5,119 bases of DNA from Rhodospirillales bacterium (GTDB taxonomy: Bacteria; Pseudomonadota; Alphaproteobacteria; UBA828). The notes under the pieces were generated by a model. That model was not told the DNA's origin. It did not search any database and was given only the letters and a program-made list of their open reading frames with translations. Below, one piece after another: positions 1-5,119 of this stretch (position 1 is the stretch's first letter; every line of letters begins with the position of its first letter). The stretch covers positions 1-5,119 of the forward strand of contig JAPOPO010000405.1 of the NCBI GenBank assembly GCA_026712885.1. Direction: 5' to 3'. The translations under genes were made by a program, and so were the position numbers.

Positions 1-643
1 AGTATTCGTTCCACGAAAAGATCCAGCACAACATGGCGACCGCGATCATGCCGGGCCCCACCAGCGGCAGCGTGATCGTGAAGAACACCTTGAACGGCTT
101 TTGGCCGTCCAAGTAGGCGGCCTCCTCCAGCTCGCGCGGCACGTCGCGGGAGAAGACCATCATCAGCCCCACCCCGAGCGGCATGGTGAAGACCCGATAG
201 AGGATGATCAGAGCCATGTGCGTGTCGGTGGTGCCGAACAGCTCCTCGAAGAGGAAGAACATCGGCAGCAGGACCGCCACCGGCGGGAACATCCGGTTCG
301 ACAGTATCCACATCGCCACGTTCTCGCCGCCCGACTGGCGGGGCAAGCGCGCCAGCGCGTAGCCCGCCAGCGTGCCGAAGAAGAGCGAGAGGATCGTGTT
401 GCTGGTTGCGATGATGAAGCTGTCGATCAGCGACTTGAAGTTGCCGGGCTCGTTCCAGATCGCCACGTAGTTCTCGAACACGAACACTTCCGGCCAGAAC
501 GTGGGCGCGATCCGGTTGACCTCCGCCACGTCCTTCAGCGAGGTGATGATCTGGAAGTAGAAGGGAAACATGATCAGCACCAGCCACACGCCGAGGAAGA
601 TCAGCAGCAGCAGCCGTACCAGCTTGTAGTTTTTCCGGCTCAT
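1..643 (-). CDS. Carbohydrate ABC transporter permease, MalG-like (partial, 3' end off window)
   Basis: This is an inner-membrane permease of a CUT1-type sugar importer, which would pair with the MalF-like permease encoded just upstream. I read the frame by hand from an ATG at 643-641 (MSRKNYKLVR...). It stays open for 214 codons to the window edge; relatives are about 270-290 residues, so roughly the last 60-70 are missing. A short basic N-terminus is followed by a first membrane segment (about residues 10-31). Further hydrophobic segments lie near 73-98, 109-133 and 142-164. The cytoplasmic EAA loop, which docks on the ATPase, is clear: ELEEAAYLDG at 171-180, then TLPL at 191-194. The sequence stops in the FSWNEY stretch that usually precedes the last helices. 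The start is supported by GAGG at 655-652, 8 nt upstream. The substrate cannot be deduced from the permease. The family assignment is secure; the orthologue is not. Confidence 0.93.
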   Translation of the reverse strand, partial: MSRKNYKLVRLLLLIFLGVWLVLIMFPFYFQIITSLKDVAEVNRIAPTFWPEVFVFENYVAIWNEPGNFKSLIDSFIIATSNTILSLFFGTLAGYALARLPRQSGGENVAMWILSNRMFPPVAVLLPMFFLFEELFGTTDTHMALIILYRVFTMPLGVGLMMVFSRDVPRELEEAAYLDGQKPFKVFFTITLPLVGPGMIAVAMLCWIFSWNEY

Positions 644-651
644 ACCGGCGG

Positions 652-656
652 CCTCA
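652..656 (-). promoter_or_regulatory. Ribosome binding site of the MalG-like gene, overlapping the MalF-like stop codon
   Basis: On the minus strand the sequence reads TGAGG. TGA (656-654) is the stop codon of the MalF-like gene, and GAGG (655-652) is a Shine-Dalgarno core 8 nt before the ATG at 643. Ribosomes ending the first permease would therefore stop on the initiation site of the second. This arrangement suggests translational coupling, which is inferred from the layout rather than shown. Confidence 0.6.
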
Positions 657-1685
657 GGCGATCGCCTGCGCGCGCAGCACGCGCTTGAGATAGCGCAGGA
701 AGAGCGTGATCAGGATGATGGCGAAGAGAAAGATGATCCACGCGTAGGCCGCGGCCTCGCCGATCTCGAACTCGCGCACGCCCCGCTGATAGGCAATGTA
801 GGCGGGCAATTCCGACGACTGCGCCGGCCCGCCCGAGGTCATGACGTAGACCTTGTCCACGAACTTGTACGCATCCATGAAGCGGATGATGAAGGCGATG
901 GCGATAACCTCCTTCAGCATCGGCAGCGTGATGCGCCGGAGCGTGAGGAAGGGCGAGGCACCGTCCACCCGCGCTGCTTCGTAGATGGAGGGCGGCAAGC
1001 CCAACCGGCCGCTGAAGACGATCAGGAACGGCAGCGAGGTCCATTCCCATATGTCGGCGATGGTGATGGTCCAGAGCGAGACACCGATCTGGAACCACTC
1101 GATATGCGCCTGGATCAGGCCGATATCGAGCAGCGCCTGGTTGATCGCGCCGTTCGACGGGTTGAAGAGGAAGCGCCACAGCACGCCCACGATGGATGGC
1201 GGCAGCATCATGGGCATCACGAGGATGACCAGGATCACCAGTCTGGCCGCGTTGTTGCGCACGCAGTGGTGCAGGATGAGCGCAAGCGCGGTGCCGATCA
1301 CCACCTGAAGCACGGCACCGAAGAAGAGATACTGGATCAGGTGAATCACCGAGCCGTGGAAGCGGTCGGAGGTCAGCACCCGCTCGAAGTTGGCAAAGCC
1401 GACCAGCCCGTAGTCGCCCTTGAACAGGCTCACCATGTTGATGTCGTGAAAGGCGTAATACGCCATCTGCACGGTGGGATAGGCGACTATGAAGAGCAGC
1501 ACCGCGATGGGCACGCCGACCATCACCCGCGGCACCCAGCGGTTGACGATCAGCGAGCGCGCGCTGCCGCGCTTCTTCTTGAACCATTCGGGAAGCTCGT
1601 CGTCCCGCCAGTGGCGGATCGTCGCGGCCGACACCGTGTAGTCGGTGCCGCTCCGCGTCGGCCCCTCGCCCGTGCTTACGGCCAC
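654..1685 (-). CDS. Carbohydrate ABC transporter permease, MalF/UgpA-like
   Basis: This is the partner permease of a CUT1-type sugar importer, complete at 343 residues. A charged cytoplasmic N-terminal tail of about 50 residues (RHWRDDELPEWFKKKRG at 24-40) precedes the first membrane segment at about 53-71. Further segments lie near 117-138, 148-172, 200-222, 258-276 and 314-333, giving the usual six. The EAA loop is YEAARVDGASPF at 235-246, followed by ITLPML at 252-257. The downstream motif KFVDKVYVMTSGGP (274-287) is typical of MalF/UgpA homologues. The start is GTG at 1685-1683, because an in-frame TGA lies only 3 nt upstream at 1691-1689. The nearest Shine-Dalgarno-like element is a weak AGG about 9 nt upstream, so a later GTG at codon 18 is possible. 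The MalG-like gene follows after 10 nt in an evident operon. The binding protein and ATPase genes must lie beyond position 1 or elsewhere. The substrate is unknown. Confidence 0.94.
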   Translation of the reverse strand: MAVSTGEGPTRSGTDYTVSAATIRHWRDDELPEWFKKKRGSARSLIVNRWVPRVMVGVPIAVLLFIVAYPTVQMAYYAFHDINMVSLFKGDYGLVGFANFERVLTSDRFHGSVIHLIQYLFFGAVLQVVIGTALALILHHCVRNNAARLVILVILVMPMMLPPSIVGVLWRFLFNPSNGAINQALLDIGLIQAHIEWFQIGVSLWTITIADIWEWTSLPFLIVFSGRLGLPPSIYEAARVDGASPFLTLRRITLPMLKEVIAIAFIIRFMDAYKFVDKVYVMTSGGPAQSSELPAYIAYQRGVREFEIGEAAAYAWIIFLFAIILITLFLRYLKRVLRAQAIA

Positions 1686-1862
1686 GCGTCAGAACCTGGT
1701 TGGGATGTCCGCAGAGACGAGTGGGCTGGGGTCGACGCTGCCCCGCGCGCAAGGCCGCGGGCGCGTGCCCGATGACGCGACCGTCGCCGGCCGATACCGG
1801 TAAGTCACATCCCCTCCATCGTCCGCAGCCGGCCGGCCGCGTCGCTCTCCTCGCAGCCAGTA

Positions 1863-1890
1863 CTTGACGCGCCCATCCGGGGGAGTCAAG
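1863..1890. repeat. Inverted repeat CTTGAC-N16-GTCAAG
   Basis: Two perfect 6-base arms, 1863-1868 and 1885-1890, face each other across 16 bases in the middle of the divergent intergenic region. Each arm, read on its own strand, is CTTGAC, the usual -35 core in rhizobia and relatives. The element could therefore be a pair of convergent -35-like boxes, a regulator site or chance. Bases 17 nt downstream on either strand (TCAAGC on plus, TCAAGT on minus) are poor -10 boxes, so I do not call it a promoter. Confidence 0.3.
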
Positions 1891-1928
1891 CGAGGCAGGC
1901 TACGCTGCCACCGATCTGGGTAAGGTTG

Positions 1929-1938
1929 GCGAATTCGC
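1929..1938. repeat. 10-bp perfect palindrome GCGAATTCGC, candidate operator
   Basis: This perfect palindrome lies 60 bp upstream of the MATE start codon and about 245 bp from the permease start, which would suit an operator for a dimeric repressor acting on the MATE promoter. It is followed directly by a small hairpin, GCTCT-CTTCC-AGAGC (1937-1951). No local regulator gene is present to pair with it. One 10-bp palindrome in 300 bp is not far from chance expectation, so this is a candidate only. Confidence 0.25.
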
Positions 1939-1998
1939 TCTCTTCCAGAGCCCAGTCCTGCCTGCCGGGCTTAGCAAATTAGGTTAGGTTCCGCCGCC

Positions 1999-3381
1999 AT
2001 GACCAAGGGAGTCGCCGTCGCGCCCGAGCGGCCCGCCAGCCGGGCCATGTCGTTCGAGCGCCACCTGATTCGGACCGCCCGGTTCGCCGGCCCGGTGATC
2101 CTCGCGCGCGCGGGCCTGCTGGTGATGGTCGCGATCGATTCCGCCATGCTGGGCCACTACGGCACCGCCTCCCTCGCCTACTACGCGGCGGCGAACGCCG
2201 CGCAGGTGGTGATGATCTTGATCGGCGTGGGCCTCCTGCAGGGTACGGTGATCGTCGTCTCCCAGGCGCACGGCGCGCATGACCACGCCGCCTGCGGCGC
2301 TTACTGGCGCGTCAGCTTCGTCCACGGTGCGGTCCTCGGCGTCGTCATGGGCCTCATCTGCCTGCTCGGCCGCTACACCCTCGACGCGACCGGCCAGTCG
2401 GCCGAAGTCGTCAGTGGCGGAGGCCGCGTGCTCGACATGATCGCCTGGGGCTCGCCGCCCCTGATGATGTGGGTGGTGTGCACGCACTTCCTGGAAGGTC
2501 TCAGCCGGCCGATCCCCGGCATGCTGGTCATGTTCGGCGCGGTGCTGCTCAACGCACTGCTCAACTGGATCCTCATCTTCGGCAACCTGGGCGGCCCGGA
2601 GATGGGGGCGGAGGGCGCTGCCATCGCGACCTCGCTCGTGCGCTGGGTCATGTTCGGGGCGCTGCTGATCGTCGTGCTCCGCCAGCCCGATGCCCGCGCG
2701 CTCGGCATCCACCGGCCCGCTGCCGACTTCTGGGCGATCTCGAAGCGGCTCAGGCGCCTGGGTTATCCGCTCGGCGCCGCGCGGGGGCTCGAGACTGCGG
2801 CGTTCGCCGCGCTGGTCATGTTCGCGGGCCATCTCGGCACGGTGCCGCTTGCCGCCTATCAGATCGGCTACAACTTGATCGGGCTCGTCTTTATGGTCGC
2901 CATCGGCACCGCAGGCGCGAGCATGGTCCGGGTGGGCAACGCGGTCGGCCGGCGCAACGCCACCGATATCGTGCGCGCCGGCTGGGCCGGTGTCCTGCTC
3001 ATCGCCTTCCTGATGGCCTGTTTCGCCGGCCCCTTCCTCGGCCTCGGCATGCCATTGGCGAAGCTCTACACCGACGATCCCGCGGTGCTGCCGCTTGCCG
3101 CCTCGCTCATCGGCATTTGCGGTATCATCCTCGTGTTCGACGGCATGCAGGCGGTGCTGATGGGTGCGCTGCGCGGCGTCGCCGACGTATGGGTGCCGCC
3201 GGGCCTTCAGCTCATTGCCTGGTGGTTCATCACGGTGCCCATCGGCTACGTGCTGGCCTTCGTGTTGGAAATCGGCGTCGACGGCCTGATGTGGGGCATA
3301 CTGGCGGGCGCGCTCAGCGCCGCCATGCTCCTCTCGGGGCGCTTCCTCGCCGTCGCCCGGCGACCGATCGCCCGCTACTGA
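1999..3381 (+). CDS. MATE-family efflux transporter (NorM-like)
   Basis: This is an inner-membrane antiporter of the multidrug and toxic compound extrusion family, which expels cationic drugs or metabolites in exchange for Na+ or H+. The 460 residues match the usual length, with about twelve hydrophobic segments in two six-helix halves. Family motifs are visible: IDSAMLG in the first helix (46-52), LNALLNWILIFG (184-195) followed by GAEGAAIAT (203-211), GTAGASMVRVGNAVGR (303-318), and FDGMQAVLMGALRG (380-393). The three membrane acidic residues known in Vibrio cholerae NorM (Asp36, Glu255, Asp371) appear to correspond to Asp47, Glu265 and Asp381 here, so the cation site looks intact. The ATG at 1999 has only a weak AGG 10 nt upstream. 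The ATG at 2047 (codon 17, MSFERHL) is a plausible alternative that removes a non-conserved tail. It is transcribed divergently from the sugar permeases and lies 80 bp before chvI on the same strand. The substrate is unknown. Confidence 0.94.
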   Translation: MTKGVAVAPERPASRAMSFERHLIRTARFAGPVILARAGLLVMVAIDSAMLGHYGTASLAYYAAANAAQVVMILIGVGLLQGTVIVVSQAHGAHDHAACGAYWRVSFVHGAVLGVVMGLICLLGRYTLDATGQSAEVVSGGGRVLDMIAWGSPPLMMWVVCTHFLEGLSRPIPGMLVMFGAVLLNALLNWILIFGNLGGPEMGAEGAAIATSLVRWVMFGALLIVVLRQPDARALGIHRPAADFWAISKRLRRLGYPLGAARGLETAAFAALVMFAGHLGTVPLAAYQIGYNLIGLVFMVAIGTAGASMVRVGNAVGRRNATDIVRAGWAGVLLIAFLMACFAGPFLGLGMPLAKLYTDDPAVLPLAASLIGICGIILVFDGMQAVLMGALRGVADVWVPPGLQLIAWWFITVPIGYVLAFVLEIGVDGLMWGILAGALSAAMLLSGRFLAVARRPIARY

Positions 3382-3399
3382 CGCGACCGGCTGATCCGG

Positions 3400-3438
3400 C
3401 GCCCCAAAATCGCCACAGTGAGGCCATACTTGGGGGCG
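3400..3438. repeat. Imperfect inverted repeat in the chvI leader
   Basis: CCCCAA at 3402-3407 pairs perfectly with TTGGGG at 3430-3435. With one bulged G at 3436, two further pairs (3400-3401 with 3437-3438) extend the stem. The loop is 22 nt. The element fills most of the 80-bp gap between the MATE stop and the chvI start and ends 5 nt before the ribosome binding site. No T-run follows the 3' arm, so it does not look like an intrinsic terminator for the MATE gene. It may be a leader structure, a regulator site or chance. Confidence 0.3.
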
Positions 3439-3443
3439 GCCGC

Positions 3444-3456
3444 AGGAGGAGGAGGG
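3444..3456 (+). promoter_or_regulatory. Extended ribosome binding site of chvI
   Basis: A 13-base purine run made of repeated AGG units (AGGAGGAGGAGGG) lies directly before the GTG at 3462. The AGGAGG at 3447-3452 is 9 nt from the start, and the last GGAGG (3451-3455) is 6 nt away. It gives several overlapping registers of near-perfect pairing with the 16S anti-Shine-Dalgarno. It decides the GTG as the chvI start, although the same frame is open for more than 300 codons farther upstream. Confidence 0.9.
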
Positions 3457-3461
3457 ATACG

Positions 3462-4154
3462 GTGCCTGCGACCATCGCGCTCGTCGACGACGACCAGCAC
3501 CTGCTCACCTCGGTCACCATGGCGCTCGAGGCCGAGGGCTTCGTCGTCCGGCCCCACAGCGACCCGGTGAAGGCACTGCAGGACCTGCTCAGCAAGCCGG
3601 TCGACCTCGCGGTCCTCGACATCAAGATGCCGCAGATGGACGGCCTGGAGCTGCTCGCTCGGCTGCGCGAGCACTCGTCGCTCCCCGTGGTGTTCCTGAC
3701 CTCGAAGGACGCCGAGGACGACCAGCTCTACGGCCTCAGCCAGGGCGCGGACGATTACATTACCAAGCCCTTCTCGGTTCGCCTGCTCGTTGGGCGCATC
3801 CGGGCGATCCTGCGGCGCGCCGATCCGGCCAGCAGTGCCGAGGGGTCGCACGCGCTCATGGTTCGGGGTGCGCTGGTGCTGGATGAGGACCGCCATCTCT
3901 GCACCTGGCAGGGCAAGGCCCTCGCCCTTACGGTGACCGAATTCCTGCTCCTGAAGGCGCTGGCCCAGCGCCCCGGCCACGTGAAGAGCAGGAACCAGTT
4001 GATGGATGCCGCCTACGGCGACCAGATCTATGTCGAGGACCGCACCATCGACAGCCACGTCAAGCGCATCCGAAAGAAATTCAGGGTCATCGATCCGGCC
4101 TTCTCGCAGATCGAGACGCTCTATGGTGTCGGCTACCGATACAACGCGCCCTGA
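3462..4154 (+). CDS. chvI: ChvI-type DNA-binding response regulator (OmpR/PhoB family)
   Basis: This is a cytoplasmic transcription factor activated by phosphorylation from the ChvG sensor kinase. In rhizobia, Agrobacterium and Brucella this system controls envelope, exopolysaccharide, motility and acid-response genes and is needed for host interaction. The protein is 230 residues. The receiver domain (about 3-120) has the acidic pair Asp9/Asp10, phosphoacceptor Asp53 in LAVLDIKMPQMDG, Thr80 in FLTSKD and Lys102 in ITKPF. The winged-helix domain (about 131-228) contains LTVTEFLLLKALAQRPG, the recognition-helix region DRTIDSHVKRIRKKF and the terminal GVGYRY. The opening TIALVDDD and the segments LTVTEF, VKSR and LMDAAY are very close to known ChvI proteins, so I use the symbol. 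The GTG start follows an exceptional ribosome binding site and gives a start one residue longer than the MQTIALVDDD opening of rhizobial ChvI as I recall it. The chvG start lies inside its 3' end. No promoter is clear in the 80-bp gap upstream. Confidence 0.95.
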   Translation: MPATIALVDDDQHLLTSVTMALEAEGFVVRPHSDPVKALQDLLSKPVDLAVLDIKMPQMDGLELLARLREHSSLPVVFLTSKDAEDDQLYGLSQGADDYITKPFSVRLLVGRIRAILRRADPASSAEGSHALMVRGALVLDEDRHLCTWQGKALALTVTEFLLLKALAQRPGHVKSRNQLMDAAYGDQIYVEDRTIDSHVKRIRKKFRVIDPAFSQIETLYGVGYRYNAP

Positions 4155-5119
4155 TCCGGCCGAAGACGATCTGAAGGCACCGCCGGCCGCTCCCCAGGCG
4201 AAGGTCAGGCGCGGCTTCCGGCCGCGTTTTTCCTTTCCTCTCACGGCCCGGATCCTCGCCATCAACGTCATGGCGCTGGGGGTGCTGGTCGCGGGCTTCT
4301 TCTATCTGGACCAGCTCCAGCGCGACCTGATGGAGGGCAGGCTGGACGCGATCGCGCGCGAAGCCACCCTGCTGGCCGCTGCGCTCGGCGAGAGCGCGTT
4401 GGACACCGCCGACCCCTCGGAGGCGGGCCTCGACCCCACCGCCGCGGCGACCCTCATCCACCGCCTGAACCTGCCGGTCGATACACGCGCGCTGCTCTTC
4501 AACGCCGACGGAACCCTCGCCGTCGATTCGTGGCAGCTGCCGATGGCTCCGGTGCAGACGGCCGAATTGCCGCCCCCGGAGGAAGGCCGCGGCGTCTTCG
4601 GCCGGGCTGCGGACGCGGCATACGAGTGGATCACCGTGCGCTTGCCGCCGCGCACCACGGTGCCTCTCTATCTCGAGCCGATCGAGCCGCAGGCGGCCGA
4701 CTACCCGATGGTGCTGAGCGCACTGCAAGGCACCGCCGGGCGCGCCATGCAGAGAACGCAGGACGCCCGGCTGGTTGCGGTCGTGTCCGCGCCGATCCAG
4801 CCTTTCCGCCGGGTGCAGGGCGCCCTGCTCCTGGTCGCCGACGCGAACGACGTCCTGGAAAGCGTCCGCAACGCCCGCTTCACTATCCTCCAGGCGTTCT
4901 GCATCGCGCTCGGGATCACGATCCTCCTCAGCCTCTTCTTCGCGGGCACGATCACCCGGCCGGTTCGTCGCCTCGCCCGTGCGGCGGAGCGGGTGCGCGC
5001 CGGCGGCGGGCGCAAGGTGGTGATCCCCGACTTCACGGCGCGCAACGACGAGATCGGGCGTCTCTCCGGCGCGCTGCGGGACATGACCGACGCCCGCTGG
5101 GGGCGCATGGACGCGATCG
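4123..5119 (+). CDS. chvG: ChvG/ExoS-type sensor histidine kinase (partial, 3' end off window)
   Basis: This is an inner-membrane sensor kinase that phosphorylates ChvI; in rhizobia it is held inactive by periplasmic ExoR and responds to acid and envelope stress. I read 332 codons from ATG at 4123 (MVSATDTTRPDP). A proline-rich cytoplasmic tail of about 40 residues is followed by the first membrane helix (about 44-62), a periplasmic domain (about 63-252), the second helix (about 254-275) and a HAMP linker starting at TITRPVRRLARAAERV. The HAMP end IPDFTARNDEIGRLSGALRDMT matches the ChvG family closely. The window ends at GRMDAI, where known ChvG proteins run straight into the His-box, so the kinase and ATPase domains are not visible. 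The frame overlaps chvI by 32 nt; a weak GAGA lies 6 nt before the ATG, and GTG at 4126 is an alternative. The periplasmic part is less conserved than the rest, as usual for sensors. The next genes in relatives are often hprK and PTS components. Confidence 0.93.
   Translation, partial: MVSATDTTRPDPAEDDLKAPPAAPQAKVRRGFRPRFSFPLTARILAINVMALGVLVAGFFYLDQLQRDLMEGRLDAIAREATLLAAALGESALDTADPSEAGLDPTAAATLIHRLNLPVDTRALLFNADGTLAVDSWQLPMAPVQTAELPPPEEGRGVFGRAADAAYEWITVRLPPRTTVPLYLEPIEPQAADYPMVLSALQGTAGRAMQRTQDARLVAVVSAPIQPFRRVQGALLLVADANDVLESVRNARFTILQAFCIALGITILLSLFFAGTITRPVRRLARAAERVRAGGGRKVVIPDFTARNDEIGRLSGALRDMTDARWGRMDAI

Larger units (their letters stand above)
1686..1998. other. Divergent intergenic control region between the sugar permease operon and the MATE gene
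   Basis: These 313 bp separate the minus-strand permease operon from the plus-strand MATE gene, so promoters for both should lie here. I see no convincing protein gene. The minus-strand frame at 1889-1689 starts with TTG and reads as Arg/Pro-rich sequence. I could not place a good -35/-10 pair for either direction. CTTGAC, the core of many alphaproteobacterial -35 boxes, occurs on both strands as an inverted repeat at 1863-1890, but neither copy has a good -10 at normal spacing. Other symmetric elements are CCCGCG/CGCGGG at 1742-1761 (8-nt loop), TACCGGTA at 1795-1802, GCCGGCCGGC at 1828-1837, GCGAATTCGC at 1929-1938 and GCTCT/AGAGC at 1937-1951. The last 20 bases contain AGGTTAGGTT, a short direct repeat that supplies the weak AGG before the MATE start. 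Confidence 0.7.

Noticed and set aside
101..688. A plus-strand open frame opposite the MalG-like permease (195 codons)
   Set aside because: Low-complexity charged sequence antisense to a clear permease frame; it has no motif of its own.
1742..1761. GC-rich hairpin CCCGCG/CGCGGG as an intrinsic terminator
   Set aside because: No T-run follows on either strand, and it lies in the leader of the permease operon rather than at the end of a gene.
1104..1775. A plus-strand open frame opposite the MalF-like permease (223 codons)
   Set aside because: Same antisense pattern of charged, His/Asp/Arg-rich sequence; the minus strand has the conserved EAA loop and membrane helices.
1689..1889. A 66-codon minus-strand frame upstream of the MalF-like gene
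   Set aside because: It begins with TTG, has no ribosome binding site, is Arg/Pro-rich without any recognisable motif, and lies in the expected control region.
1984..2832. A long open frame antisense to the MATE gene (282 codons)
   Set aside because: Its product is rich in His, Asp, Glu and Arg with no family motif, typical of the antisense of GC-rich membrane-protein codons; the sense strand encodes a clear MATE transporter.
3387..3399. CCGG-CTGAT-CCGG hairpin after the MATE stop codon as a terminator
   Set aside because: The stem is only 4 bp and no T-run follows.
2469..3461. The chvI reading frame stays open about 330 codons upstream, suggesting a long fusion protein
   Set aside because: This stretch lies out of frame inside the MATE gene, reads as Arg/Ala/Gly-rich sequence with no motif, and the AGG-repeat ribosome binding site fixes the chvI start at 3462.
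3375..4271. A minus-strand open frame of 298 codons opposite chvI
   Set aside because: It is antisense to a response regulator with all catalytic residues in place and shows no domain.

Overview
The window comes from a high-GC bacterium, almost certainly an alphaproteobacterium. The strongest evidence is the pair at the right end, a ChvI-type response regulator and a ChvG/ExoS-type sensor kinase, a two-component system characteristic of Alphaproteobacteria. G or C at most third codon positions and some GTG starts fit this. I cannot name the order or genus.

Layout. Positions 1-1685 on the minus strand hold two inner-membrane permease genes of a carbohydrate (CUT1, MalF/MalG-type) ABC importer. 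The MalF-like gene is complete (654-1685, GTG start). The MalG-like gene follows 10 nt downstream, and its 3' end runs off the left edge of the window (1-643). The binding protein and ATPase genes are not here. Positions 1686-1998 are a 313-bp divergent intergenic region with no convincing gene, but with several short palindromes. Positions 1999-3381 on the plus strand encode a complete 460-residue MATE-family multidrug/cation antiporter. After an 80-bp gap, with an inverted repeat and a very strong ribosome binding site, come chvI (3462-4154, GTG start) and chvG (4123 to the right edge). chvG overlaps chvI by 32 nt and is cut off just before its phosphoacceptor histidine box.

How the genes relate. 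The two permeases would form the channel of one sugar importer. ChvG senses envelope or acid stress and phosphorylates ChvI, which controls envelope, exopolysaccharide and central-carbon genes in rhizobia and relatives. The MATE gene lies on the same strand just upstream of chvI with no visible terminator between them, so co-transcription is possible but unproven.

I found no RNA gene, CRISPR array, insertion sequence or phage feature, and no evidence of an undescribed system. The points worth following up are the MATE gene next to chvI, the chvI leader, the long gene overlap and the palindromes in the divergent control region.
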